Below, one piece after another: positions 1 to 7,260 of a stretch of DNA of 10,559 bases; position 1 is the first letter of the stretch; every line of letters starts with the position of its first letter. The notes under the pieces were generated by a model. That model was given only the letters and a program-made list of their open reading frames with translations, made no database searches and was not told the origin of the DNA. The position numbers and the translations under genes were made by a program. This stretch comes from Alphaproteobacteria bacterium (lineage in GTDB: Bacteria; Pseudomonadota; Alphaproteobacteria; JAEULC01): NCBI GenBank assembly GCA_020851015.1, contig JADZDN010000101.1:1-10559 (forward strand), read 5' to 3'.

Positions 1-554
1 GAGCCGATGAACTCGGAAATCTGCTCGGTCGGGCTGGTCGCCGCCACCCGCTTCGGCATCATGAACGGCACGTTCGAGCTGGGCTTGCCCAGCGACTGCA
101 GCACCAGGCCGTAGGGCTCCTTCAGGAGCAGCTTGAACGTCTTGGCGTCGATCACGGCGAAATCCTGCGTCGCCGCCAGCAGCTTCTGTCCCATCGAATC
201 GCGGGCACCCCAGCGCTTGATCGACACGACGCAGTCCTCGGCCGTCACCGGCTGGTCGTCGTGCCAAAGCAAGCCGTCGCGCAACGTGAAGCTGTAGGTC
301 AGCTTGTCCGCGCTGACCTCCCACTTCTCGACCATCTGCGGCTTGACCTCGAACTTTTCGTCCATCGCGAAAAGCGTGTCGTAGACCATGTAGCCGTAAT
401 TGCGCTGGATGTAGGCCGTGGTCCAGATCGGGTCGAGGATCTTGACGTCGGAATGCATCACGTTGCGCAGCGTGGTCTGCGCCGCCGCGGGCATCGCGGC
501 CAGAGCGGCCGCGCCGGCGAGCATGGAGGCAAGAAAGAAGGCGCGCTTCGACAT
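1..554 (-). CDS. ABC transporter substrate-binding protein, peptide/opine type (SBP_bac_5), N-terminal part
   Basis: Partial gene: 184 codons are visible and the C-terminal two thirds lie beyond the left edge. The product would be a periplasmic binding protein that delivers a peptide-like solute to an ABC importer. Residues 1-25 form a Sec signal peptide: a short basic start (MSKR), an Ala/Leu-rich core and an AAA-Q cleavage site. The mature part has features of the SBP_bac_5 (DppA/OppA-like) family: a YDTLF segment near residues 58-62, a W near 78 in the 'P.. .E.W..S' stretch, and LTYSFTLRDGLLWHD followed by PVTAEDC near 85-108. The start at 554 is supported by GGAGGA at 564-569 with a 9-base spacer. 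It is divergent from the amidase gene 155 bases away. The substrate cannot be read from the sequence; peptides, opines or other small amides are family possibilities. Family assignment is secure, specificity is not. Confidence 0.9.
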   Translation of the reverse strand, partial: MSKRAFFLASMLAGAAALAAMPAAAQTTLRNVMHSDVKILDPIWTTAYIQRNYGYMVYDTLFAMDEKFEVKPQMVEKWEVSADKLTYSFTLRDGLLWHDDQPVTAEDCVVSIKRWGARDSMGQKLLAATQDFAVIDAKTFKLLLKEPYGLVLQSLGKPSSNVPFMMPKRVAATSPTEQISEFIG

Positions 555-563
555 CGTCGTTCG

Positions 564-569
564 TCCTCC
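564..569 (-). promoter_or_regulatory. Ribosome binding site of the ABC binding-protein gene
   Basis: On the minus strand this reads GGAGGA, 9 bases before the ATG at 554. It fixes that start. Confidence 0.7.
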
Positions 570-592
570 GGCTTTGACATCTGTCTGGCGAA

Positions 593-621
593 AGTATGGC
601 CGGGACGCGGGCGCGCCGCAA
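593..621 (-). promoter_or_regulatory. Possible sigma-70 promoter for the ABC binding-protein gene
   Basis: On the minus strand TTGCGG (616-621) is followed after exactly 17 bases by CATACT (593-598). The -10 matches 4 of 6 consensus bases and the -35 only 3 of 6. It sits correctly upstream of the GGAGGA site and the ATG at 554. This is a weak prediction in the 155-base divergent gap (555-709). I see no equally good promoter for the amidase on the other strand. Confidence 0.3.
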
Positions 622-709
622 TGCGTCGCGGGGTATGGGCGGCATGGACCATCGCCGTGCGGCCATGCCATGCTCCCGCGCCGAGCGATGCCGAGGAAAG
701 GGGCAGGGG

Positions 710-2137
710 ATGGCCGGGTTTGCCGAATATCGGCGCTACGACGCGCTGGGACTGGCGGAGCTGATCGCGCGCAAGCAGGTCAGGCCGGACGAGGTGCTGG
801 AAGCGGCGATCGCGCGGATCGAGGCCTGGAACCCACGCCTGAACGCGATCGTGCATCGCATGGACGAAGCGGCGCGTGCGACTCTCGCCAAGGGGCCGAA
901 GGGTCCGTTCGCCGGCGTGCCCTTCCTGCTCAAGGACCTCTACGCCTTCGACGCCGGCCATCCCGTTACCAACGGCAGCCGGTTCTGGAAGGGCTTCCTG
1001 CCCGACCACGACATCACCCTGGTGGAGCGCTACAAGGCCGCCGGGCTGGTGATCTGCGGGCGCACCAACACGCCCGAACTTGGCCTTACCATGGCGACCG
1101 AGCCCGCCGCGCTGGGCATCTGCCGCAATCCCTGGAACCTCGAGCGCAGCGCGGGCGGGTCGTCGGGCGGGTCTGCCGCCGCGGTGGCGGCGCGCATCGT
1201 GCCGATGGCGCATGCCACCGACGGCGGCGGGTCGATCCGCATTCCCGCCGCCAATTGCGGCCTGGTGGGGCTGAAGCCGACGCGCGCGCGCAATCCCGCC
1301 GGCCCCGACGTGGGCGAGGGGTGGAGCGGGCTCGCTACCGGCCATTGCGTGTCGATCACCGTGCGCGATTCGGCGGCGCTGCTCGACGCCACCAATGGCC
1401 CCGCGCCGGGCGATCCCTATGCAGCGCCCCCGCCGGCGCGTCCCTACGCGCAGGAAGTGGGCGCCGATCCGGGCCGGCTGCGCGTCGGCCTGGTGACTGC
1501 CGGCCCGGGCGGCGAGAAGCCGCACGTGGAATGCGTGGCCGGCGCGGTGGCGGCGGGCAAGCTGTGCGAAAGCCTCGGCCATCATGTCGAGGAAACCGAG
1601 TTCCGCTTCGACGTGGCGCAGTTCGTCGAGGCGATGTGGACGGTGATCCCGGCCAATGTCGCCAATACGATCGACTTGCGGGCGAAATACGCGGGGCGCG
1701 CGGCGACGCGCGCGGATGTCGAGCCCCTGACCTGGGCCATGGCCGAGCTGGGGCGCAAACTGCCGGCCTCGGCCTATGCGCGCGCGGTGCTGATGATCCA
1801 CGGCTTCGGGCGCCAGGTCGCCAGGATGTACCAGCGCTTCGACGTGCTGCTGTCGCCGGTCCTGACCAACCCGCCGCTGCCGTTCGGCCGCACCTCGATG
1901 CAGAACCCCGATCCCGACGCGTTCCGCACGGAGATCGCGGGCGAGCTGCTGTTCACGCCGATCTACAACGTGTCGGGGTGCCCGGCCATGTCGCTGCCGC
2001 TGCACTGGACGGCCGACGGCTTGCCGGTGGGCATCCAGATCGGCGCGGCCTTCGGCAACGAGGCGGTGCTGTTCCGCCTCGCAGCGCAGCTCGAGAAGGC
2101 GAAGCCCTGGCGGGACCGCACGCCGCCGGGCGCGTGA
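710..2137 (+). CDS. Amidase-signature hydrolase, NylA-like (6-aminohexanoate cyclic dimer hydrolase-like)
   Basis: A 475-residue cytoplasmic hydrolase of the amidase-signature family, which cleaves C-N amide bonds. The Ser-cisSer-Lys triad is complete: Lys75 in PFLLKDL, Ser151 in GGSSGGS and Ser175 in [10 protein letters not shown]. The two serines are 24 residues apart, as in FAAH and malonamidase. The [13 protein letters not shown] block and GLVGLKPTR near 182-190 are typical. A PYAQ segment and the C-terminal YNVSG.PA.SLP....DG.P.GIQI pattern recall NylA, which hydrolyses the nylon-6 cyclic dimer; this is from memory, not a search. I chose ATG 710 ([14 protein letters not shown]) because the protein aligns from there and AAGGGG lies 6 bases upstream. 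The frame is open back to 596, but that extension is Arg-rich and unlike the family. The stop overlaps the next gene. Family is certain; substrate (aryl amide, cyclic or linear amide, lactam) is unknown. Confidence 0.92.
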   Translation: MAGFAEYRRYDALGLAELIARKQVRPDEVLEAAIARIEAWNPRLNAIVHRMDEAARATLAKGPKGPFAGVPFLLKDLYAFDAGHPVTNGSRFWKGFLPDHDITLVERYKAAGLVICGRTNTPELGLTMATEPAALGICRNPWNLERSAGGSSGGSAAAVAARIVPMAHATDGGGSIRIPAANCGLVGLKPTRARNPAGPDVGEGWSGLATGHCVSITVRDSAALLDATNGPAPGDPYAAPPPARPYAQEVGADPGRLRVGLVTAGPGGEKPHVECVAGAVAAGKLCESLGHHVEETEFRFDVAQFVEAMWTVIPANVANTIDLRAKYAGRAATRADVEPLTWAMAELGRKLPASAYARAVLMIHGFGRQVARMYQRFDVLLSPVLTNPPLPFGRTSMQNPDPDAFRTEIAGELLFTPIYNVSGCPAMSLPLHWTADGLPVGIQIGAAFGNEAVLFRLAAQLEKAKPWRDRTPPGA

Positions 2138-2799
2138 CGGGCGTGCGCCTTGTCCTGGCGCTGCTGCTGCTGTGCGTAACGGAGCGGACGATGGCGCAAT
2201 CCCCCGACCTGCCGCCGGTCGTGGCCGCGGCGGAAAAAGGCGACCTGGTCGCGCTGCGGCGCCTGGTGCAGGGCGGCGCGGATATCGAGGCGCGCGACAC
2301 CACCGGTCGCACCGCGCTGCTCGCCGCCACCCATCGCAACCACATCGAAGCGGCGCGGTTGCTGATCGCGGCCGGCGCCAGCGTGAACGCCAAGGACCAG
2401 CGCCAGGACAGCGCCTATCTCTATGCCGGGGCCGAGGGGCACCTGGCGATCCTTCGCCTGACCCTCGCGGCGGGCGCGGACCTCGCGAGCACGAACCGCT
2501 ACGGCGGCACGGCCCTGATCCCGGCCGCGCATCACGGCCATGTCGAGGTGGTGCGCGAGATGCTGAAGACCAAGGTCGACATCGACCACGTCAACCGCCT
2601 GGGATGGACCGCGCTGCTCGAGGCCATCATCCTGGGCGACGGCGGGCCGCGCCACACCGAGATCGTGCGCCTGCTGGTGAATGCCGGCGCCGACATGAAC
2701 CTGCCGGACCGCGACAAGGTGATGCCGCTCGCCCATGCCGAGCGGCGCGGCCAGGCGGAGATTGCCGGAATACTCGCGGCGGCGGGCGCGAAGCGCTGA
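2134..2799 (+). CDS. Exported ankyrin-repeat protein
   Basis: 221 residues, starting with GTG inside the amidase stop (GTGA, 4-base overlap), so the two are probably translationally coupled. Residues 1-20 form a signal peptide (basic TGVR, then LVLALLLLCV, then TMA-Q), so the rest should be periplasmic. The remainder is ankyrin repeats of about 33 residues: a capping repeat near 27-57, full repeats near 58-90, 91-123 and 124-156, one near 157-193 stretched by an insertion (GDGGPRH), and a C-terminal cap near 194-221. Recognisable elements are GRTALLAAT, HIEAARLLIAAGASVNAKD, GGTALIPAAHHGHVEVV and TEIVRLLVNAGADMN. No catalytic motif is present, so it is a binding or scaffold module. A periplasmic ankyrin protein paired with an enzyme gene is known (AnkB with catalase KatB in Pseudomonas), which suggests but does not prove a helper role for its neighbour. 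Confidence 0.88.
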   Translation: MTGVRLVLALLLLCVTERTMAQSPDLPPVVAAAEKGDLVALRRLVQGGADIEARDTTGRTALLAATHRNHIEAARLLIAAGASVNAKDQRQDSAYLYAGAEGHLAILRLTLAAGADLASTNRYGGTALIPAAHHGHVEVVREMLKTKVDIDHVNRLGWTALLEAIILGDGGPRHTEIVRLLVNAGADMNLPDRDKVMPLAHAERRGQAEIAGILAAAGAKR

Positions 2800-2802
2800 A
2801 GC

Positions 2803-3840
2803 CTACTGGAGGTCCAGCTCCGACAGCACCCGGTCGCGGCCCGCGCGCTTGGCCTGGTAGAGCGCGGCGTCGGCGCGGTCGATGAAATGCTGCAACTGCT
2901 CGCCGGGCCTGAACTGCGAGACGCCCAGCGACATCGTCACCGTGCCCAGGTCCTGGGTGTTGTCGCGTCGCACGATCCGGCGCTTCGACACGGCGCGCCG
3001 GATCTGCTCGGCCACGATCGTGGCGGCCGCCAGTTCCGTGTTGGGCAGGATGACCGCGAATTCCTCGCCGCCATAGCGCGCCGGCGTGTCGCGGCCCTTG
3101 ACGTTGTCGGCGATCACCCGCGCGACCAGCCGCAGCACCTGGTCGCCCATCTGGTGGCCGAACGTGTCGTTGAAGCGTTTGAAATGATCGATGTCGATCA
3201 TGACCAGGCTCAGGCTCTCGCCCACCTCCATGGCCGACATCGCGTCCTCGCGCAGGCGGAAGTCGAAGAACTTGCGGTTGGCGACGGCGGTCAGCCCGTC
3301 GGTCATCGCCTCCGGGCGCGACGCGGCCAGTTCGGTCTTGAGCGCCGTGACCTCGGCGGTCGACGCCTCGACGCGCCGCTCCAGCTCCTGGGTGCGCGCG
3401 GCCATGGTCTGCGTGTCGGTGATCAGCGAGGCGATCACCTGCTTGATCGAGCCGATGCCCTCGGCCGCGCCCAGCCGTCCGGACGCCGCCGCCAGGCTCT
3501 TGCCGTACTGGCTCGCTCCCGTGCTCATGTCTTCGAGCTGGTCGAGGATGTCCTTCGCCTTTTTCTCCAGGTTCATGTTGATCTGGGTGGTCACCTTGAT
3601 CAGGTGCGCCGATTCCAGATGCTGGTCGGCCAGTTGCTGGCCGATCTCGTCGGTGAAGGGCTGCTTGCTGCCGATCAGCGCGTCCAGCGCATTGACGAGC
3701 TGCGCCGGCTGGCCGGCGGCATAGCCGTACCACAGCGCATAGTTCTGCGGATGCGGCAGTGCCTGGCGCTCCGTCATCAGGCTCATCGCCTTGGCGGAAA
3801 ACCCGGCGATCTGCTCGTTGCTGCCCTTGTATCGCGACAT
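2803..3840 (-). CDS. Soluble diguanylate cyclase (GGDEF domain protein)
   Basis: 345 residues with no signal peptide or membrane segment, so cytoplasmic. The C-terminal GGDEF domain (about 178-345) would make cyclic di-GMP from two GTP. The active-site loop is RYGGEEF with GGEEF at 257-261. The metal-binding Asp is in MIDIDHF (about 214-220), followed by KRFNDTFGH with the guanine-contacting Asn/Asp. The domain opens with MTDGLTAVANRKFF. The product-inhibition I-site, normally RxxD before this loop, reads KGRD (248-251), so its Arg is replaced by Lys. The N-terminal part (1-150) contains PHPQNYALWYGYAAG and helical segments, an uncharacterised sensory region common in alphaproteobacterial cyclases; a coiled linker near 148-172 joins the two. 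Start ATG 3840 has GAGGGGG just upstream. It converges on the ankyrin gene with a 3-base gap, leaving no room for separate terminators. Confidence 0.93.
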   Translation of the reverse strand: MSRYKGSNEQIAGFSAKAMSLMTERQALPHPQNYALWYGYAAGQPAQLVNALDALIGSKQPFTDEIGQQLADQHLESAHLIKVTTQINMNLEKKAKDILDQLEDMSTGASQYGKSLAAASGRLGAAEGIGSIKQVIASLITDTQTMAARTQELERRVEASTAEVTALKTELAASRPEAMTDGLTAVANRKFFDFRLREDAMSAMEVGESLSLVMIDIDHFKRFNDTFGHQMGDQVLRLVARVIADNVKGRDTPARYGGEEFAVILPNTELAAATIVAEQIRRAVSKRRIVRRDNTQDLGTVTMSLGVSQFRPGEQLQHFIDRADAALYQAKRAGRDRVLSELDLQ

Positions 3841-3898
3841 TGCCCCCTCGTCGTGCCCGCCCGCGAGTCAGGAACCCGCCAGCGCGAGGGAAAGTATT

Positions 3899-3963
3899 CG
3901 CGAAAAGATAAACAGAAATTTAACGCAGTGGAGGAAAGCACGAATTGTTCACGTAACTATACT
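3899..3963 (-). promoter_or_regulatory. AT-rich upstream region of the diguanylate cyclase gene, probable promoter
   Basis: The 151-base gap 3841-3991 between the permease stop and the cyclase start contains this distinctly AT-rich block in an otherwise very GC-rich window. On the minus strand it holds TATAGT (3956-3961), TAAATT and TATCTT as -10-like boxes. None has a convincing -35 at proper spacing. TTCGTG followed after 16 bases by TAAATT is the best weak pair. I regard the block as the likely promoter but cannot place the start site. I see no clear terminator hairpin with a T-run after the permease gene. Confidence 0.4.
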
Positions 3964-3991
3964 GGGGCGTGCAGACCCGCAGCGGCAACGC

Positions 3992-5692
3992 CTACTTGTC
4001 GGACCATTGCCCCGGCCGGCTCTTGGCGATGGTGCGGCTGAGCAGCAGCACGGGCAGCACGCCCACCAGCACGATGGCGAGCGAGGGGATCGCGGCCGAG
4101 GCCAGGCGTTCGTCCTTGGCCAGGTTGGCGGCCTGCACGGCCAGCGTATCGAAATTGAACGGGCGCAGCAGGATCGTCGCCGACAACTCTTTCATCGTGT
4201 CGACGAAGACCAGCAGCGCGGCGGTGCCGATCGAACCCGCCATCAGCGGCGCATGCACGCGCCGCAGCATCGCGGCCGGGCCAAGGCCCAGGTTGCGCGC
4301 CGCCTGGTCCAGGCTCGGCCTGATCTTGGCCAGGCTCGCCTCCACCGTGTTGAGGCCGAGGGCGAGGAAGCGCACGGTCAGGCCATAGGCGACCGCGACC
4401 ATCGTGCCGCTGAAGACCAGCCCGACCGAACGTCCGGTGGTCGCCTTGACCGCGTCGCCCAGCGCGTGGTCCAGCCATCCCGTCGCGATCAGCACGCCGA
4501 CGGCGATGACGGTGCCGGGCACGGCGTAGCCCAGCCCGGCGATCCGGCTGACCAGCGCGGTGACGCGCGAATCGTGCAGGCGCCGGCCATAGGCGACCAG
4601 CAGCGCCAGCGGCACGGCCAGGGCGGCCACCGTCGCCGCCAGCAGGAAGCTGTTGCCGGCGAAATGCAGCAGGCGCGGCCCCAGCATGTCGCTGTCGTCG
4701 TACTGCGCCATGCGCAGCAGCAGCACGACCGGCAGCAGGAACCCCAGCGCCAGCGGCGCGGCGCAGATCGCGAACGCCAGCAGGGCCCGCCAGCCCTCGA
4801 GACGCGGCGTCGGCAGCGGGCGGTAGCGCGAGGAGCTGTGGTGCACCCGCGCTTGGCCGCGCGTCGCTCGCTCCAGCAGCATGACGGCCAGCACGAACAG
4901 CATCAGCACGGCGGCGAGCTGGGCTGCGGCCACGGGCTCGCCCATGCCGAACCAGGTGCGGTAGATGCCGGTGGTGAACGTGTCCACGGCGAAGTACTGC
5001 ACCGTGCCGAAATCGGCCAGCGTCTCCATCAGCGCCAGCGCCACCCCGCCCACGATCGCCGGCCGCGCCAGCGGCAGCGCCACGCGCAGGAAGTTGCGCC
5101 ACGGCCCGCAGCCCAGCATGCGCCCGACCTCCAGCACGCAGACCGACTGCTCGAGGAACGCCGCGCGCGCCAGCAGGTAGACGTAAGGGTAGAGCGTGAA
5201 GGTCATCACGGTCACCGCGCCGCCCACCGTGCGTATATCGGGGAACCAGTAATCGCGCGGCGTCCAGCCAGTCAGGCCGCGCAGCCAGGTCTGCAGCGGC
5301 CCCGCGACCTGCAGGAAATCCGTGTAGGCATAGGCGACGACATAGGCCGGCATGGCCAGCGGCAGGACCAGCGCCCATTCCAGCGCGCGGCTGCCGGGAA
5401 ACCGGCACATCGTCACCAGCCAGGCCGCCGCCACCCCGCCCACCGCCGTGCCCAGCCCGACGCCCAGCATCAGCAGCAGCGTGTTGGCGACGTAGTCGCC
5501 CAGCACGGTCGACGCCAGATGCGCCCAGACGCCGTTCGACGATCGGACCACGCTGGCCGCGACCACCGCGACGGGCGCGCACAGGACCGCGGCCAGCGCG
5601 ATGCCGAGCGCCGGCAGCACGCCCACGCGCGACCGGCGGCCGACGCGGGCGAAGGCGGCTGCGGGATGGTGCGGATCGGTCCAGCTTGTCAT
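3992..5692 (-). CDS. Iron(III)-type ABC transporter permease, two fused membrane domains (FbpB/ThiP family)
   Basis: 566 residues, an inner-membrane permease of the FbpB/SfuB/ThiP group in which two permease domains are fused, so one chain forms the whole channel. There are about twelve hydrophobic segments, the first near 23-47, with a polar link between halves near 275-300. Each half carries an ATPase-docking EAA-type loop: LEVGRMLGCGPWRNF then LPLARP (about 187-211), and LDQAARNLGLGP then APLM (461-484). LADFGTVQYF (225-234) and MKELSATILLRPFNFDTLA (500-518) are close to what I recall for ferric-iron permeases, which makes iron more likely than thiamine. I chose ATG 5692 because the frame upstream (open to 5878) is Arg/Pro-rich and overlaps the glycosylase. 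No good Shine-Dalgarno is visible, so translation may couple to the glycosylase ending 13 bases upstream. No binding protein or ATPase gene adjoins it. Confidence 0.9.
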   Translation of the reverse strand: MTSWTDPHHPAAAFARVGRRSRVGVLPALGIALAAVLCAPVAVVAASVVRSSNGVWAHLASTVLGDYVANTLLLMLGVGLGTAVGGVAAAWLVTMCRFPGSRALEWALVLPLAMPAYVVAYAYTDFLQVAGPLQTWLRGLTGWTPRDYWFPDIRTVGGAVTVMTFTLYPYVYLLARAAFLEQSVCVLEVGRMLGCGPWRNFLRVALPLARPAIVGGVALALMETLADFGTVQYFAVDTFTTGIYRTWFGMGEPVAAAQLAAVLMLFVLAVMLLERATRGQARVHHSSSRYRPLPTPRLEGWRALLAFAICAAPLALGFLLPVVLLLRMAQYDDSDMLGPRLLHFAGNSFLLAATVAALAVPLALLVAYGRRLHDSRVTALVSRIAGLGYAVPGTVIAVGVLIATGWLDHALGDAVKATTGRSVGLVFSGTMVAVAYGLTVRFLALGLNTVEASLAKIRPSLDQAARNLGLGPAAMLRRVHAPLMAGSIGTAALLVFVDTMKELSATILLRPFNFDTLAVQAANLAKDERLASAAIPSLAIVLVGVLPVLLLSRTIAKSRPGQWSDK

Positions 5693-5705
5693 CGCGCGGG
5701 GCCGG

Positions 5706-6386
5706 TCACACCAGCGGCTCGCCCGCGTCGGGCGCCGGCTTCTGCCGGGCCAGCCGCGCCTCGGCGCGCCGCCGGTTGATCCAGGCATAGAGATACCAGG
5801 ACGCGATCGAGCGGTAGGGCGCCCATCCCTCGGTGATCGCCAGGATCGCCTCGTCCGGCGTGTCCGCGTCGAGCGCATAGACCTCGCGGATCACGGTGCG
5901 CAGCGCGCCGTCGCCCATCGGGAAGATGTCGGGCCGGCCGAGCACGAACATCAGGTAGATCTCGGCCGTCCACCGCCCGATGCCCTTCAACGCCACCAGG
6001 CGCTCCGTCGCCGCCGCGTCGTCCAGCGCGTGCAGCGCCGCGAAATCGAGCGTGCCGCCCACCACGCCGCGCGCCAGTTCGCGCACGCAGAGCGTCTTGG
6101 CGCGCGACAGGCCGCAGGCGCGCAGCCGGTCCAGCCGCGCCGCGGCGATCTTCGCGGGATCGACCGGGTCGCCAAAGCGCAGGCGCAGCTTCCCGCGGAT
6201 CGACTCGGCGGCGTATTTCGAGACCTGCTGCGCGGCGATGATGTCCACCAGCGCCATGAAATGATCGTCGCGCGGCGCGAAGGCGCATTCGCCGACATAG
6301 GCGACGAACTGCGCGAACACCGGGTCGCGCGCCGCCAGGTGCGCCGCCGCCGCGTTGAGCTGCCGTCGTGTCAGCGGCCTTGCCAT
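5706..6386 (-). CDS. DNA-3-methyladenine glycosylase, AlkA-type (HhH-GPD)
   Basis: 226 residues. It would excise alkylated bases (3-methyladenine and similar) from DNA as the first step of base excision repair. IIAAQQVSKYAA (49-60) corresponds to the ISQQ.S..AA segment of AlkA. The helix-hairpin-helix is LKGIGRWTA (133-141), and the catalytic Asp is Asp159 in DIFPMGD, matching the Gly/Pro-rich loop and Asp of the family. W139 and W188 are typical aromatic positions. I chose ATG 6386 (MARPLTRRQ). An in-frame ATG at 6419 would add 11 residues (Arg-rich) and would overlap the rlmJ start codon on the other strand. The gene is divergent from rlmJ, and is followed on the same strand after 13 bases by the iron permease, so the two probably share a transcript. 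That pairing has no obvious functional logic. It lacks the AlkA N-terminal domain, as many short bacterial homologues do. Confidence 0.9.
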   Translation of the reverse strand: MARPLTRRQLNAAAAHLAARDPVFAQFVAYVGECAFAPRDDHFMALVDIIAAQQVSKYAAESIRGKLRLRFGDPVDPAKIAAARLDRLRACGLSRAKTLCVRELARGVVGGTLDFAALHALDDAAATERLVALKGIGRWTAEIYLMFVLGRPDIFPMGDGALRTVIREVYALDADTPDEAILAITEGWAPYRSIASWYLYAWINRRRAEARLARQKPAPDAGEPLV

Positions 6387-6417
6387 TGCCCGGTCCCTGC
6401 CCGATCTTGCCCTGCCC

Positions 6418-7248
6418 ATGAACTACCGCCACCTCTACCACGCCGGCAACTTCGCCGACGTGTTCAAGCATGCGATCCTGGCGATGCTGATCGAGCGGCT
6501 GAAGGCCAAGGACGCGCCCTTCGCCGTGATCGACACCCATGCCGGCGCGGGGTTGTACGACATTTCCGGGCCCGAGGCCCAGAAGACCGGCGAGTTCGCG
6601 CGCGGCTGGGGCCAGATCGCGACGGCCGACCTGCCGGCCGAACTGGCGCCGTATCGCGCGGCGGTCGCCCGGGTCAACCCGGAAGCTGCGCTGCGCTTCT
6701 ATCCGGGCTCGCCCCTGCTGGCGCTGGCGCTGATGCGCGCGCAGGACCGGCTCGTGGCCTGCGAGCTGCAACCCGACGAGGCGCGCGCCCTGAAGCGGGC
6801 GCTTGCCCGCGACCAGCGCGCGGAGGTCCACGAACGCGACGGCTATGCCGCGCTGAAGGCGTTCCTTCCGCCCAAGGAGCGGCGCGGCCTGGTGCTGATC
6901 GACCCGCCCTTCGAGGCGCCGGCGGAGCGCCGCCAGGTCGTGCGCGCCCTGGCCGAGGCCCATGCCCGCTGGCCCAGCGGCATCTACACCCTGTGGTACC
7001 CGATCAAGGCCGACAGCGAGGCGCGGCTGTTCCATGCCGAGCTCGCCAATACGGGCATCCGCCGCCAGCTCGCCTGCGAGATCCGCGTGCAGGCCGGCGA
7101 CGACCCGGCGCGGCTGAACGGCTGCGGCCTGGTGATCGTCAACCCGCCCTTCCAGATCGAGGCGACGCTGCGCGATGTCCTGCCCGCGCTGCACGGCGCG
7201 CTGGCGGGTGCGGGCGGCACGCGGGTCGACTGGATCGTGCCGGAATAG
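6418..7248 (+). CDS. rlmJ: 23S rRNA (adenine(2030)-N6)-methyltransferase RlmJ
   Basis: 276 residues. It uses S-adenosylmethionine to methylate N6 of A2030 (E. coli numbering) of 23S rRNA during ribosome assembly. The N-terminus MNYRHLYHAGNFADVFKH is the conserved RlmJ opening and fixes the start at 6418, although the frame is open further upstream. VIDTHAGAGLYD (38-49) is the SAM-binding motif I. LIDPPFE (160-166) is the catalytic motif IV of N6-adenine methyltransferases, with Asp162 as the likely catalytic acid. YPGSPLLA (95-102) and a late VNPPFQ segment also fit the family. Length matches E. coli RlmJ (about 280). No Shine-Dalgarno precedes the ATG: the upstream 30 bases are pyrimidine-rich. 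Either translation is leaderless or initiation is inefficient. It is divergent from the glycosylase gene and meets the MerR-ATPase gene tail to tail with 12 bases between the stops. Confidence 0.95.
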   Translation: MNYRHLYHAGNFADVFKHAILAMLIERLKAKDAPFAVIDTHAGAGLYDISGPEAQKTGEFARGWGQIATADLPAELAPYRAAVARVNPEAALRFYPGSPLLALALMRAQDRLVACELQPDEARALKRALARDQRAEVHERDGYAALKAFLPPKERRGLVLIDPPFEAPAERRQVVRALAEAHARWPSGIYTLWYPIKADSEARLFHAELANTGIRRQLACEIRVQAGDDPARLNGCGLVIVNPPFQIEATLRDVLPALHGALAGAGGTRVDWIVPE

Positions 7249-7260
7249 ACCTACGCGACG

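Noticed and set aside
596..709. N-terminal extension of the amidase to an earlier ATG at 596 or 665
   Set aside because: The extra residues are Arg-rich, unlike the family, and the ATG at 710 has a better ribosome binding site and matches the usual start of homologues.
458..2005. Long open frame on the minus strand across the amidase gene
   Set aside because: It is rich in Arg, His, Gln and Ala with no recognisable fold, and the plus strand encodes a complete amidase. It is an effect of GC-rich codon use.
3791..5779. A 662-codon open frame on the plus strand
   Set aside because: Its translation is low-complexity Gln/Arg/His/Ala. It runs opposite the well-formed permease gene with two conserved EAA loops.
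5693..5878. N-terminal extension of the iron permease to 5878
   Set aside because: It overlaps the glycosylase C-terminal coding region and translates to an Arg/Pro/Ser-rich stretch, so the ATG at 5692 is preferred.
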